From the NCBI RefSeq assembly GCF_009792795.1, contig NZ_VKHQ01000004.1, positions 182,659 through 246,658 on the forward strand: 64,000 nt of DNA, given 5' to 3'. Within the stretch, counting starts at the first letter, position 1, and every line of letters starts with the position of its first letter. Below are positions 50,216-59,385 of the stretch, piece after piece. Position numbers and translations under genes: made by a program. Below the pieces are notes generated by a model. It was not told the DNA's origin. It saw only the letters and a program-made list of their open reading frames with translations, and did not search any database. The stretch is from Cognatiluteimonas profundi. GTDB taxonomy: Bacteria > Pseudomonadota > Gammaproteobacteria > Xanthomonadales > Xanthomonadaceae.

Positions 50216-51001
50216 TCACCCGCACTTCGAATACCCACAGTTCAAACAAGTCGCACACCCATCCATGATCACCACGGCCTTGGTGCTGCACTTGTGGCAC
50301 ATCGCAGCCGACGGCGGGAACGACGCACCGTCGCCGGTGACCTCGATGGTTTCCTCGTGCGACTCGTTCTCGGTGGTGCGGCGCGCGACTGTCGCGCTTA
50401 CGTCAGGGTTTTTTTTTGAGCCGAGCTTGTTGAAGGCGGCGCGCTTTTCCGCGATGAGGGCGCGGGTGGCGTCGCTCATGTCGGGGTCGTGCATCATCCC
50501 GATCGACTTGAGGTGGTCCTCGACGATGCTGCCGAGCTCGGCGACCAGCGACGGCATGTAGACGCCACCAGCCTTGAAGTAGCCGCCCTTGGGATCGAAC
50601 ACCGCTTTCATTTCCTCGACGAGGAAGGTGACGTCGCCGCCCTTGCGGAACACGGCGGACATGATGCGGGTCAGCGCGACGATCCACTGGAAGTGGTCCA
50701 TCGACTTGGAATTGATGAAGATCTCGAACGGGCGGCGCTGCTCGTGCTCGCTGCCGGCATTCAGGACGATGTCGTTGATGGTCACGTACATGGCGTGTTC
50801 CACCAGCGGCGACTTGATCTTGTAGGTGGAGCCGATCAGCACCTCGGGGCGCTCGATCTTCTCGTGCATCTGGATGACGTCGGCCATCGGCAGCTGCGCC
50901 TCGAGCGCGGCGCGCTGCACGGATTCGACGCGCGCGGCTTCCTTCGCCTCGGGGGTGACGACGGCGTAGCCCTTGATTTTCTTGTCGATCTTGACGGCCA
51001 T
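50216..51001 (-). CDS. nrdJb: NrdJb, second component of class II ribonucleotide reductase (TSCPD domain, zinc tail)
   Basis: The 261-residue product matches the C-terminal part of B12-dependent reductases. It has a TSCPD-type domain (about 85-165, MYVTINDIVLNAGSEHEQRRPFEIFIN) and a C-terminal Cys cluster (CHKCSTKAVVIMDGCATC, then LNCGYSKCG) that binds zinc and holds the redox Cys pair. In pseudomonads the enzyme is split into NrdJa and NrdJb; the same arrangement is seen here. nrdJa lies upstream, with one gene between. The ATG at 51001 is set by the family start MAVKIDKKI. Confidence 0.88.
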   Translation of the reverse strand: MAVKIDKKIKGYAVVTPEAKEAARVESVQRAALEAQLPMADVIQMHEKIERPEVLIGSTYKIKSPLVEHAMYVTINDIVLNAGSEHEQRRPFEIFINSKSMDHFQWIVALTRIMSAVFRKGGDVTFLVEEMKAVFDPKGGYFKAGGVYMPSLVAELGSIVEDHLKSIGMMHDPDMSDATRALIAEKRAAFNKLGSKKNPDVSATVARRTTENESHEETIEVTGDGASFPPSAAMCHKCSTKAVVIMDGCATCLNCGYSKCG

Positions 51002-51092
51002 GGGGATCCTGGAGCGGGGGTTGTGGTGCGTGGTGGCGTGCGTGTCCGCAAAAACCACCGTCGCGCCAGCAATCCGGCGCGACGGTGTCGGG

Positions 51093-51629
51093 CTAGCGGC
51101 GCGCGGTCTTCCTGGCGGCCTTCTTTGCGGTCTTGCGGGCCGCCGGGCGCTTGGCGGCTTTCTTTGCTGCCGTCTTGCGCGCCGGTGCCTTCTTCGCGGC
51201 GGCCTTCTTGGCCGGACGCTTGGCGGTTGCCTTCTTGACTGCCTTCTTGACGGCGCGCTTGGCGGACGTCTTCTTGGCAGCGACCTTCTTGGCGACCTTG
51301 CGCACGGCCTTCTTGACCGACGCCTTCTTGGCGGTGGCCTTCTTGCCGGCCTTCTTCACTGCCTTCTTGACCGCTGCCTTCTTGCCGGCGCCCTTGCGCT
51401 TGAGCGTCGCCGCCTCGGCCTTGGCACTGGCGCTGGCGGAAGCGAGCTTCTTCTTGGCCTTGGTCACCGACTTGGTCACGGCCTTGCGCGCCTTCTTGGC
51501 GGTCTTCTTGACTGCCTTCACCGCGTCTTCGGCGGTGGAAGCAATCGCGCTGCCCATGCTGCTGGCAGTGTCCTTGACGCTTTCAGCGGCCTTCGACAGC
51601 GTCGCCGTCACTCCGTTTCCGTTGCTCAT
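51093..51629 (-). CDS. Histone H1-like Lys/Ala-rich protein (AlgP-like)
   Basis: The 178-residue product has a short N-terminal region without many charges (about 1-35, TLSKAAESVKDTASSMGSAI), then repeated KKA, AKK, KAVKK and PAKKA units to the end, as in AlgP and H1-like proteins that bind DNA or RNA. A strong ribosome-binding site (GAGGAGGG) precedes the ATG. It sits between nrdJa and nrdJb on the same strand. The low-complexity coding repeat is expected to vary in length between strains. Confidence 0.85.
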   Translation of the reverse strand: MSNGNGVTATLSKAAESVKDTASSMGSAIASTAEDAVKAVKKTAKKARKAVTKSVTKAKKKLASASASAKAEAATLKRKGAGKKAAVKKAVKKAGKKATAKKASVKKAVRKVAKKVAAKKTSAKRAVKKAVKKATAKRPAKKAAAKKAPARKTAAKKAAKRPAARKTAKKAARKTARR

Positions 51630-51764
51630 TTGCCCTCCTCGTCTGGTACCTGCTGATGATCCACGCAGTGTGGAACAGCGCGATGCTATACCCGGAATGC
51701 GCGTGAGTGCAGCGTGCGCGACGCACCGGGGAGCGTCGCGCATCACATCCGGACCGGGCGGTCC

Positions 51765-53981
51765 TCAGAACTTGCCGTAGTACCCCTCTTTCAACGCGTC
51801 GAAGAGATTGGCGGCGGTGTGCATCTCGCCGTCGTACTCGATCTGCTCGTTGCCCTTGACCTCGATCACGCTGCCGTCTTCCAGCTCGAACCGGTACAGG
51901 GTGTTCTCCAGGTCCGCCTCCTTGACCAGCACGCCCTGGAAGGCGGCCGGGTTGAAGCGGAACGTGGTGCAACCCTTCAGGCCCTGCTGGTGGGCGTAGC
52001 GGTAGATGTCCTTGAAGTCCTCGTAGGGGTAGTCGGTGGGGACGTTCGCGGTCTTGGAGATGGAGGAATCCACCCACTTCTGCGCGGCGGCCTGGACGTC
52101 GACGTGTTCCTTGGGGCTGATGTCGTCGGCCGAGATGAAGTAGTCCGGCAGGCGCCCGGCGTCGGTCTCGGCGAAGGGCACCGCGGCCGGGTTGACCAGC
52201 TCGCGGTAGGCCAGCAGCTCGTAGGACCAGACGTCGACCTTTTCCTTGGACTTCTTGCCCTCGCGGATGACGTTGCGGCTGTAGTGGTGGGCGAAGGACG
52301 GCTCGATGCCGTTGCTGGCGTTGTTGGCCAGCGAGAGCGAGATGGTGCCGGTGGGCGCGATCGAGCTGTGGTGGGTGAAGCGCGAGCCGACCTCGGCCAG
52401 TTCGTCGACCAGGTCCGGGGCGACCTCGGCCACGCGCTGCATGTAGCGCGAGTAGCGCGCGTGCAGCAGCTTGCCTTCGATCTCCTGGCCGATCAGCCAG
52501 CCATCGGCGGCCATCTCCGGACGCTTGCGCAGCATCTCGGCGGTGACCGTGAAGCGCTCCTCCATGATCGGGGCGGCGCCTTTTTCCTTCGCCAGCGCCA
52601 GGCCGGTTTCCCAGCCGGCGACGGCCATCTCGCGGGCGACGCGCTCGGTGAACTCGCAGGACTCCGCCGAGCCATAACGCATCTTCAGCATGGTCACGGT
52701 GCTGCCCAGGCCGAGGAAGCCCATGCCGTGGCGGCGCTTGCGCAGGATCTCGTCGCGCTGCTTCTGCAACGGCAGGCCGTTGACCTCGACCACGTTGTCG
52801 AGCATGCGGGTGAACACGCGCACGACTTCCTTGTATTCCTCCCAGTCGAAATAGGCCTGGTCGGTGAAGGGGTCATGCACGAAGTTGGTCAGGTTGACCG
52901 AGCCCAGCAGGCAGGCGCCGTAGGGCGGCAGCGGCTGCTCGCCGCAGGGGTTGGTCGCGCGGATGTTCTCGCACCACCAGTTGTTGTTCATCTCGTTGAC
53001 GCGGTCGATCAGGATGAAACCCGGCTCGGCGTAGTCGTACGTCGAGACCATGATCATGTCCCACAGGTGCCGGGCGCGGATGTGGCCGTAGATGCGGCAG
53101 GCGACCAGGCCGTCGTCGCGGGTCACGTAGTTCTTGTGCGTCGGCCAGTCGCGCCAGACCACCTGGCTGTCGTCGCTGACATCGAAGTCGCCCTGCTCCT
53201 TGGCGTTGATCGGGAACACCATCGGCCAGTCGCCATCCTGCGCCACCGCCTCCATGAAGCCGTCGGTGATCAGCAGCGACAGGTTGAACTGGCGCAGGCG
53301 CCCGTCCTCGCGCTTGGCGCGGATGAAGTCCTTCACGTCGGGATGGGAGACGTCGAACGTGCCCATCTGCGCGCCACGGCGGCCGCCGGCGGAGGACACG
53401 GTGAAACACATCTTGTCGTAGATATCCATGAAGGACATCGGGCCCGACGTGTAGGCGCCAGCGCCGGCGACGAACGCGCCGCGCGGACGCAGCGTCGAGA
53501 ACTCGTAGCCGATACCGCAGCCGGCCTTGAGCGTCAGCCCGGCCTCGTGGACCTTCTCCAGGATGCCGTCCATCGAATCCTCGATGGTGCCCGAGACGGT
53601 GCAGTTGATGGTGCTGGTCGCGGGCTTGTGCTCCAGCGCGCCGGCATTGGAGGTGATGCGGCCGGCGGGGATCGCGCCGCGGCGCAGCGCCCACAGGAAG
53701 CGTTCGTTCCAGTAGCGCTGCAGGTCGGGCGTGGGCTCGGCTTCGGACAGCGCCTTCGCCACGCGCTGGTAGGTGCCGTCGATGTCGGCATCGATCGGCT
53801 CACCGGCCTTGGTCTTGAGCCGGTACTTCTTGTCCCAGATGTCGGTCGATGCCGGCTGCATCGGGATCTCCGGACCCGAGCGCGGGCGTCCGGGCACGCG
53901 TTCCGCGCCACCCGCCTTGCCGCCCTGCTCCGTCGCGTTGTCCATGCCGGCCTTGACTGCCTCCAGGCGCACTGTGCTCAT
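51765..53981 (-). CDS. nrdJa: NrdJa, catalytic component of B12-dependent (class II) ribonucleotide reductase
   Basis: This enzyme makes deoxyribonucleotides with adenosylcobalamin as radical source. The 738-residue product has the radical-site motif NPCGEQPLPPYGACLLGSVN (N344, thiyl C346, E348), redox C127 (STINCTVSG) and the phosphate-binding APTGTISLSLANNASNGIEP. The C-terminal redox/zinc region is missing because it is the separate NrdJb. It needs no oxygen, which fits a facultative denitrifier. The start at 53981 lies where the upstream GC-rich frame ceases to look coding. Confidence 0.93.
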   Translation of the reverse strand: MSTVRLEAVKAGMDNATEQGGKAGGAERVPGRPRSGPEIPMQPASTDIWDKKYRLKTKAGEPIDADIDGTYQRVAKALSEAEPTPDLQRYWNERFLWALRRGAIPAGRITSNAGALEHKPATSTINCTVSGTIEDSMDGILEKVHEAGLTLKAGCGIGYEFSTLRPRGAFVAGAGAYTSGPMSFMDIYDKMCFTVSSAGGRRGAQMGTFDVSHPDVKDFIRAKREDGRLRQFNLSLLITDGFMEAVAQDGDWPMVFPINAKEQGDFDVSDDSQVVWRDWPTHKNYVTRDDGLVACRIYGHIRARHLWDMIMVSTYDYAEPGFILIDRVNEMNNNWWCENIRATNPCGEQPLPPYGACLLGSVNLTNFVHDPFTDQAYFDWEEYKEVVRVFTRMLDNVVEVNGLPLQKQRDEILRKRRHGMGFLGLGSTVTMLKMRYGSAESCEFTERVAREMAVAGWETGLALAKEKGAAPIMEERFTVTAEMLRKRPEMAADGWLIGQEIEGKLLHARYSRYMQRVAEVAPDLVDELAEVGSRFTHHSSIAPTGTISLSLANNASNGIEPSFAHHYSRNVIREGKKSKEKVDVWSYELLAYRELVNPAAVPFAETDAGRLPDYFISADDISPKEHVDVQAAAQKWVDSSISKTANVPTDYPYEDFKDIYRYAHQQGLKGCTTFRFNPAAFQGVLVKEADLENTLYRFELEDGSVIEVKGNEQIEYDGEMHTAANLFDALKEGYYGKF

Positions 53982-54557
53982 CCTGTCCTTCTCCTCGTCC
54001 CTGCGCGGCTGCTGCCGCGTCGCTGTGTGGTATCGCCGGCACCGCGACACGATCGGGTCGGGATCGTGGAAGGCGGCGTCGCTGTCGCCGCGGCGCCAAG
54101 CTTGCGCGCCACGACGTTGCCTCGTTGTGTGGTGGTCAGACCCCGTGGGTTCTGGTTCCGCGCATCCGTCCGCTCCCCAACGGCGTGACCAAGTGGCCGG
54201 TTTCACCGGCGGAATACGTCCTGCGATACCCCATTACTTGGGCTTCCGTTGCCCTATTCACCACAACATGTTGTGGCGACGCAGGGGACCCACGCTACCG
54301 CCGGGCCGGGATGAAGTCAACGGCGAATGGCGCGACCATCGCAGTCGCGGCGGGCAGCGGGATGCGTCGAAACACGCCGCTGGACTCGCTGGCCGCCGTG
54401 CCTGCGTGGCAGACGCGCTGCGACCGGGCAACGCCCGGTTCATCGCCAACATCGGACACTGGCGACGAAGGCGTCGGCTGCGATGTGGGCAGGCGCTGGT
54501 ATTCCGCGGCCATGCCCTCACATCGCTGCCACCATCAACCACCGATAAAGACGACAC
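53982..54557. other. Long divergent intergenic region, nrdJa-htrA
   Basis: This is about 575 bases between divergent genes. Apart from the palindrome at 54261 I see no gene with a plausible product; the open frame at 54125-54583 has a composition unlike real proteins here. No cobalamin riboswitch was found on the nrdJa side. Confidence 0.6.
54261..54276. promoter_or_regulatory. Perfect 16-bp palindrome, NrdR-box-like
   Basis: CCACAACA-TGTTGTGG. The core CACAACATGTTGTG matches the NrdR consensus CACWATATATWGTG at 12 of 14 positions. A second box at the usual distance is not evident, and it lies about 280 bases from either gene start, so assignment to nrdJa is tentative. Confidence 0.35.
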
Positions 54558-56015
54558 ATGCGTCCGATGACATCGCCCGGTAAAACCCTGCTTGCCCTGA
54601 CCATCGCCGCTGCTTTCGGCGGCTTTGCCGCGACCGCGATCCACGACTCGCTGGAGACGCCCGCACAGGCCGCGCCGGCGACCAGCATCACCGTGCCCGC
54701 GATCGCCGCGCTGCCCACCGCCGTCGAGGGCCAGGAACTGCCGTCGCTGGCACCGATGCTGCAGCGCGTGCTGCCGGCGGTGGTGAGCGTGCACAGCGAG
54801 CAACGGGTGCGGATCAACAATCCCTTCGCCAACGATCCGCTGTTCCGCCGGATGTTCCCCAACATCCCGCAGGAGCAGATCAACCAGTCGCTGGGCTCCG
54901 GGGTGATCGTCGATGCCGCACGCGGACTGGTGCTCACCAACCACCATGTCATCGAAGGCGCCGACGCGGTGTCGGTCACCCTGTCCGACGGGCGCACGAT
55001 GAAGGCGCAGTTCGTCGGCTCGGATCCCGATACCGACGTCGCGCTGATGCGCATCAAGGCGACCGGGCTGACCGCGATCCCGCTGGCGGACAGCAGCCGG
55101 TTGCGCGTGGGCGACTTCGTCGTGGCGGTCGGCAATCCGTTCGGGATCGGGCAGACGGTGACGTCGGGGATTGTGTCCGCCGTCGGCCGCACCGGGCTGC
55201 AGGGCCTGGGCTTCCAGAACTTCATCCAGACCGACGCGTCGATCAATCCCGGCAATTCCGGCGGCGCGCTGGTCAACCTGCGCGGCGAACTGGTCGGCAT
55301 CAACACCGCCAGCTTCAACCCGCAGGGCAGCATGGCCGGCAACATCGGCCTGGGCTTCGCCATCCCGTCGAACCTGGCCGGCGATGTCATGCGCCAGCTC
55401 GCCAGCACCGGCGAGGTGCACCGCGGCAGCCTGGGCATCGATACGCAGGACGTCGACGCGCGGATCGCATCGTCGCTGCACCTGGAGCAGCCGAGCGGCG
55501 CGGTGGTGACCCGGGTCTATCCGGGATCGGCCGGAGCGGCCGCCGGATTGCAGCCGGGCGATGTCATCGTCGGCGCCAATGGCCAGGCGATCGGCAACCG
55601 CGAGGCGCTGCACAACTTCGAGGGCCTGCAGGGCGTCGGCACACGGGTCACGCTGGACCTGCGCCGTGCCGGCAAGCCGGTCGAACTGGCGGCCAGCCTG
55701 CGCGAACAGGCCCGCAGCGTGGAAGGTGCGATGCTCGATCCGCGCCTGGCGGGCGCGACCTTCACCGAGTTGCCCGAGCGCCTGCGGCAGGCTGGCGTGG
55801 ATGGCGTGCTGGTCCAGCACGTGTCGCCGGGCAGCCGGGCGGCGGGGAACGGACTGCAGGATGGCGACGTGGTCATTGCCGCCAACAGCGGTCGCTTCGA
55901 CGACCTTCCCGGATTCCGACTGGGTTTTTCCAACCGCCACGGCGCCGGCCAACCGCTTCAACTGGTGCTGCGCATCGTGCGCGGCAACATGCAGGGTGAC
56001 CTGCCGATGCAATGA
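54558..56015 (+). CDS. Do/DegQ-type periplasmic serine protease
   Basis: The 485-residue product has a signal peptide (about 1-38), a trypsin-like domain (about 60-270) with triad H130 (TNHHVIEGA), D160 (DPDTDVALM) and S234 (GNSGGAL), and two PDZ domains (about 285-375 and 400-475). It degrades or refolds damaged envelope proteins. The Q-linker loop (NPFANDPLFRRMFPNIPQ) is of the Deg type. MTSPGK (codon 4) is an alternative start. It stands alone. Confidence 0.94.
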   Translation: MRPMTSPGKTLLALTIAAAFGGFAATAIHDSLETPAQAAPATSITVPAIAALPTAVEGQELPSLAPMLQRVLPAVVSVHSEQRVRINNPFANDPLFRRMFPNIPQEQINQSLGSGVIVDAARGLVLTNHHVIEGADAVSVTLSDGRTMKAQFVGSDPDTDVALMRIKATGLTAIPLADSSRLRVGDFVVAVGNPFGIGQTVTSGIVSAVGRTGLQGLGFQNFIQTDASINPGNSGGALVNLRGELVGINTASFNPQGSMAGNIGLGFAIPSNLAGDVMRQLASTGEVHRGSLGIDTQDVDARIASSLHLEQPSGAVVTRVYPGSAGAAAGLQPGDVIVGANGQAIGNREALHNFEGLQGVGTRVTLDLRRAGKPVELAASLREQARSVEGAMLDPRLAGATFTELPERLRQAGVDGVLVQHVSPGSRAAGNGLQDGDVVIAANSGRFDDLPGFRLGFSNRHGAGQPLQLVLRIVRGNMQGDLPMQ

Positions 56016-56089
56016 GGCTGCGCGAGCTGCGCAGTCGTTTCCCGTCTCGCACCCGGTGCGATGACCCCACCAGAACCAGGAGTCGACAC

Positions 56090-56488
56090 ATGAGCACCAC
56101 AACCAGCGGCAATGGCAACGGAAACCGCACCGCGGTCGCCAGCGACAGCATGAAGACCAATCTCGGCGAAGCCGGCACCCACCTCAAGCAGGCGGCCGGC
56201 CATGCCGGTGAAGCGATCAAGGGCGCGGCGGGCGCCGTGGGCGAGGAAATGCGCCTGGGCAAGGCACAGGTGAAGTCCGAACTGGCCGAGAGCGCACTGT
56301 CAGGCATCGCCGCCGTCGAGCAGGCCGGCGCCGCGGGCCGCGAGCAGGTCGACCAACTGATGGACAAGGGCCGCGACCTGATCGAAAGCGCCGCCGACCT
56401 CATCCGCGAGCGCCCGCTGGCGTCCTTCGGCATGGCGTTCGCGACCGGCTGGATCATCGCCAAGCTCGCGCGCAGCGGCGACAAGTAA
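56090..56488 (+). CDS. ElaB/YqjD (DUF883)-type membrane-anchored protein
   Basis: The 132-residue product has a long helical, Ala/Glu-rich part and one C-terminal membrane helix inside RPLASFGMAFATGWIIAKLAR, preceded by the typical DLIRERPLA. YqjD/ElaB proteins tether ribosomes to the inner membrane in stationary phase in E. coli. It is the first of a run of four genes with tiny gaps (8 bases to the next). Confidence 0.85.
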   Translation: MSTTTSGNGNGNRTAVASDSMKTNLGEAGTHLKQAAGHAGEAIKGAAGAVGEEMRLGKAQVKSELAESALSGIAAVEQAGAAGREQVDQLMDKGRDLIESAADLIRERPLASFGMAFATGWIIAKLARSGDK

Positions 56489-56496
56489 ACCTGCCG

Positions 56497-57054
56497 ATGA
56501 GTGCCGCAGGCGACGGGGCCGATCGCGACACGGGTGACGGTCGCGAGGACGTGGCCGGTATCGAGGAAGCCCTGCGCGCGCTGGGCGATACCGGGCGCGC
56601 CACATGGAGCGCGGGACGCGATGCCAGCAAGGCGTTCCGCATCCTGCTGGCCGCCGACGTCTCGCTGGCGCGCAGCGCCTTCGGGCGGACGCTGGCATTC
56701 ACCGGCGTCGCGATCGCCTTCGGCGCGTCGGCTTGGCTGTTGCTGATGGGCGCGCTGGTCGCCTGGCTCAGCACCGGCCTGGGCTGGGCGTGGTCGTTGT
56801 CGTTGCTGCTGACCGCGGTGCTGAGCATCGCGGCCACGGCGGCGGCTGGCTGGGGCGCGATGTGGTATTTCGAACACACCCGTTTGCAGGCGACCCGCCG
56901 GCAACTGGCGCGGCTCGGGATCGGCGAACTGGCCGGCTTCATGCCCGATGCCGGTTCGCCCGGTTCCACCACGGCCGCGGCCGACCGCGTCGCCGATGCC
57001 ACCGCCGACAAGCCGGTCAAGAAGGGCCTCGGCGTGGACATCACCCCGCCGTGA
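56497..57054 (+). CDS. YqjE/holin-X-like membrane protein
   Basis: The 185-residue product has two membrane helices in the middle (about 65-90 and 97-122) between polar ends. The pattern of a short amphipathic start, two helices and a conserved tail (HTRLQATRRQLARL) is that of YqjE-type (DUF1469/holin-X) proteins, which commonly follow yqjD. The C-terminus is longer than usual. Confidence 0.75.
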   Translation: MSAAGDGADRDTGDGREDVAGIEEALRALGDTGRATWSAGRDASKAFRILLAADVSLARSAFGRTLAFTGVAIAFGASAWLLLMGALVAWLSTGLGWAWSLSLLLTAVLSIAATAAAGWGAMWYFEHTRLQATRRQLARLGIGELAGFMPDAGSPGSTTAAADRVADATADKPVKKGLGVDITPP

Positions 57055-57144
57055 CCGAGCTGGCCTTTGTCCGCGGCGCGTGATGCACACTGATCCGGGG
57101 CGCAGGCAATGCACACCTCAACGCACCAGCACACAGGTCGAGAC

Positions 57145-57546
57145 ATGAGCTTCGAATCCCTGATCGACAAGGTCCACCAGGCGGAGACCGCGCTGGAAGC
57201 CAGCGAGCGGCGGACGGGCGCCAACTGGCGCCAGTTCAAGGCATCGTGGGCGGCCGCGTGGACGCCGGGGCGCATCGTGTCGATTGGCCTGGTGACCGGA
57301 TTCCTGGTCGGCAAGGCCGAGCCGGCCAAGCGCGTCGTCCGTGGCAGCGGCGCGCTGCAGATGGTCAGCGCGCTCGCCGGGCTGTTCGCCGGCGGCAGTG
57401 CGCAGGTCGCCGCCGGGCAGGCCCAACAGGCGGCCGATACCGCGCAGCAGACGGCACCCGAGGCCGCGCTGGCGCAACAGAACGCCGCACCAGTGCAACC
57501 ACCGATGCAGACACCCGACGACCTGCGCGCAGCAGGCATGCTGTGA
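57145..57546 (+). CDS. YqjK-like protein
   Basis: The 133-residue product starts MSFESLIDKVHQAETALEAS, has one hydrophobic segment (about 45-58) and a Gln/Ala-rich tail. Position after YqjD- and YqjE-like genes and size suggest YqjK-like; sequence evidence alone is weak. Its stop overlaps the GTG start of the next gene (GTGA). Confidence 0.62.
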   Translation: MSFESLIDKVHQAETALEASERRTGANWRQFKASWAAAWTPGRIVSIGLVTGFLVGKAEPAKRVVRGSGALQMVSALAGLFAGGSAQVAAGQAQQAADTAQQTAPEAALAQQNAAPVQPPMQTPDDLRAAGML

Positions 57547-58730
57547 GCACGGTCGCCAGCGGTCCCGCGACCACGGTTGACGTGGCGCCTCCGGTCGACA
57601 CGATCGCGGCGCTGCCACCGCTGCCGCCAGCGACGCCCGTCGACGTCGAGCCCGATCGCATGCCGGCCAGCCCGCGCGGATCGCGTCCACGCCCGCGCGC
57701 CTCGATGGCTCTGGTGGTGCTGGCCACGCTGGCGGTCGGGTTCACGCTGTACGCCGTGCAGGAATTGTTCCTGCCGGTGTTGCTGGCGATGTTCTTCGCG
57801 CTGGTCGGCAACCCGATCATCCGCCAGCTGCAGCGCCTGTGGATCCCGCGCTTCGTCGGCGCGTTGCTGGTGCTGGTGCTCGGCATTGCCGGCACCTTCC
57901 AGCTGGGCAGGCAACTGGTCACGCCAGCAGGCGAATGGATCCGCCAGGTGCCCAGCCAGATGCGCGACCTGGCACCGAAACTGCGCACGCTGGTCAAGCC
58001 GGTGCGCGAGGCCGGCAAGGCAGCCGAGAACATCGCGCGCGCCGCGGGTGGCGAAGCCAGCGGCGCGACGGTGCAGGTGGTCAAGACCGAAGCGAACGAT
58101 CCGTACAAGGCGCTCACCGCGACACCGCGCCTGGTGGCATCGATCCTCGCGGTGGTGCTGTTGACGTTCTTCTTCATGGTCTATGGGCAGAGCCTGCAGC
58201 GGAACGCCATCGCACTGCTGCCCGGACGCCAGCAGAAGCGCATCACGGTGGAGATCCTGCAGGCGATCGAGCACGAGATCTCGCGCTACATGCTCACGAT
58301 CACCGTGATCAACGTGCTCTTCGGCCTGATCTTCGCCGGCGTGCTGTTCTACCTGCGGGTGCCGCTGGACGAAGCCCTGCTGTGGGGCACGATGGCCGCG
58401 CTGCTGAATTTCGCGCCGTACGTCGGCCCGCTGATCGGCATCATGATCATGCTGGTGATGGGCTTCGTCGCCTTCCACGATCCACTCCACTCGCTGCTGC
58501 CGGCCGGCATCTACCTGGGCCTGCACACGCTCGAAGGCCAGCTGATCACCCCGATCGTGCTGGGCCGGCGCATGGCGCTGTCGCCACTGGTGCTGATCCT
58601 GGGCTTGATGGTGTTCGGCTGGATGTGGGGAATCATCGGCCTGCTGCTCGCGGTGCCGCTGCTGGTGTGCGTGAAGCTGGTGCTGGCGAAGATCGATGGA
58701 TTGGAAGGGTGGGCGAAGCTTCTGGAGTGA
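57543..58730 (+). CDS. AI-2E family (PerM/TqsA-like) transporter
   Basis: The 395-residue product from a GTG start overlaps the previous stop by four bases. It has a Pro-rich N-terminus of about 55 residues, then eight predicted membrane helices with the family motif NFAPYVGPLIG and GLHTLEGQLITPIVLGRRM. AI-2E family members are broad-specificity permeases or ion exporters; TqsA exports autoinducer 2. The substrate here is unknown. It ends the yqj-like operon. Confidence 0.85.
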   Translation: MSTVASGPATTVDVAPPVDTIAALPPLPPATPVDVEPDRMPASPRGSRPRPRASMALVVLATLAVGFTLYAVQELFLPVLLAMFFALVGNPIIRQLQRLWIPRFVGALLVLVLGIAGTFQLGRQLVTPAGEWIRQVPSQMRDLAPKLRTLVKPVREAGKAAENIARAAGGEASGATVQVVKTEANDPYKALTATPRLVASILAVVLLTFFFMVYGQSLQRNAIALLPGRQQKRITVEILQAIEHEISRYMLTITVINVLFGLIFAGVLFYLRVPLDEALLWGTMAALLNFAPYVGPLIGIMIMLVMGFVAFHDPLHSLLPAGIYLGLHTLEGQLITPIVLGRRMALSPLVLILGLMVFGWMWGIIGLLLAVPLLVCVKLVLAKIDGLEGWAKLLE

Positions 58731-58779
58731 TCGTTTGATCATTGCGGGCTTTGGCGCCTTGACGCTTTCGCCTCCGCGC

Positions 58780-59313
58780 GTTGCCTGCGGCGCTTTAAAC
58801 GCTTTCGCCGTTGGCGAGTTACTTTTCTTTGAGAGCCGCAGAGAAAAGTAACCAAAAGAAAGCGGCTTTCCCCGATCAAGGCTGACTCGCCTGGCGAGTC
58901 TCCTCGGCCATTTTCAGACTCGCCATCCTGGCTCGACTGAAAACGGCGCACATCCATGTGCGCCGCCCTTCGGGTGGGCAACCAGACTTGTGTGACATGC
59001 ATTTTCAGCGTCAACGGCAAACGCAAAGCGCGCGAACGGTTCCACCACGGCATGACTGCGGCCCTTGCCGCCAGGAATGCTAGAGATCGCTGGCACGACA
59101 AGACCCGGAGGGCGGCGCGCAGGACGCGCGCCGAGCATTCATATGCGTGCGGGGCCGAGCCATGGATGGCGAGTCCGAAAATCCGCCGTTGCCCACACAA
59201 TCACGAGCTGTGCTCTTGAGCGGAAGCGCCCTTTCTTTTGGTTACTTTTCTTTGGGCGCCATCAAAGAAAAGTAACTCGCCAACGGCGAAAGCGTTTCAG
59301 CGCCGCAGGCAAC
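58780..59313. repeat. MITE-like element with about 80-bp terminal inverted repeats
   Basis: The left end (58780-58862, GTTGCCTGCGGCGCTT...) and right end (59230-59313) are near-identical in inverted orientation over about 80 bases. Each includes CGCTTTCGCCGTTGGCGAGT and then a hairpin TTACTTTTCTTTG...AAAGAAAAGTAA. Inside are GGCGCACATCC-ATGTGCGCC (58945-58964) and no believable gene. No target duplication is visible. Sequences of this type (AAAAGTAACCAAAAGAAAG) recur between genes in xanthomonad genomes. A degenerate relative is at 45160-45420. Confidence 0.75.
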
Positions 59314-59385
59314 CATCTGTCAACGTCGATAGCTGCCAGCAGCAGCTGCCAAGCACCCCGCTCCCTCCAGCGCTAAAATCACCAA

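Noticed and set aside
54125..54583. A 152-codon plus-strand frame in the nrdJa-htrA gap
   Set aside because: The composition (many Arg, Cys, Pro and Trp) is not protein-like, it has no ribosome-binding site, and it overlaps the htrA start.
58780..59313. Insertion sequence with transposase
   Set aside because: There are long inverted ends but no open frame resembling a transposase and no target duplication; called MITE-like instead.
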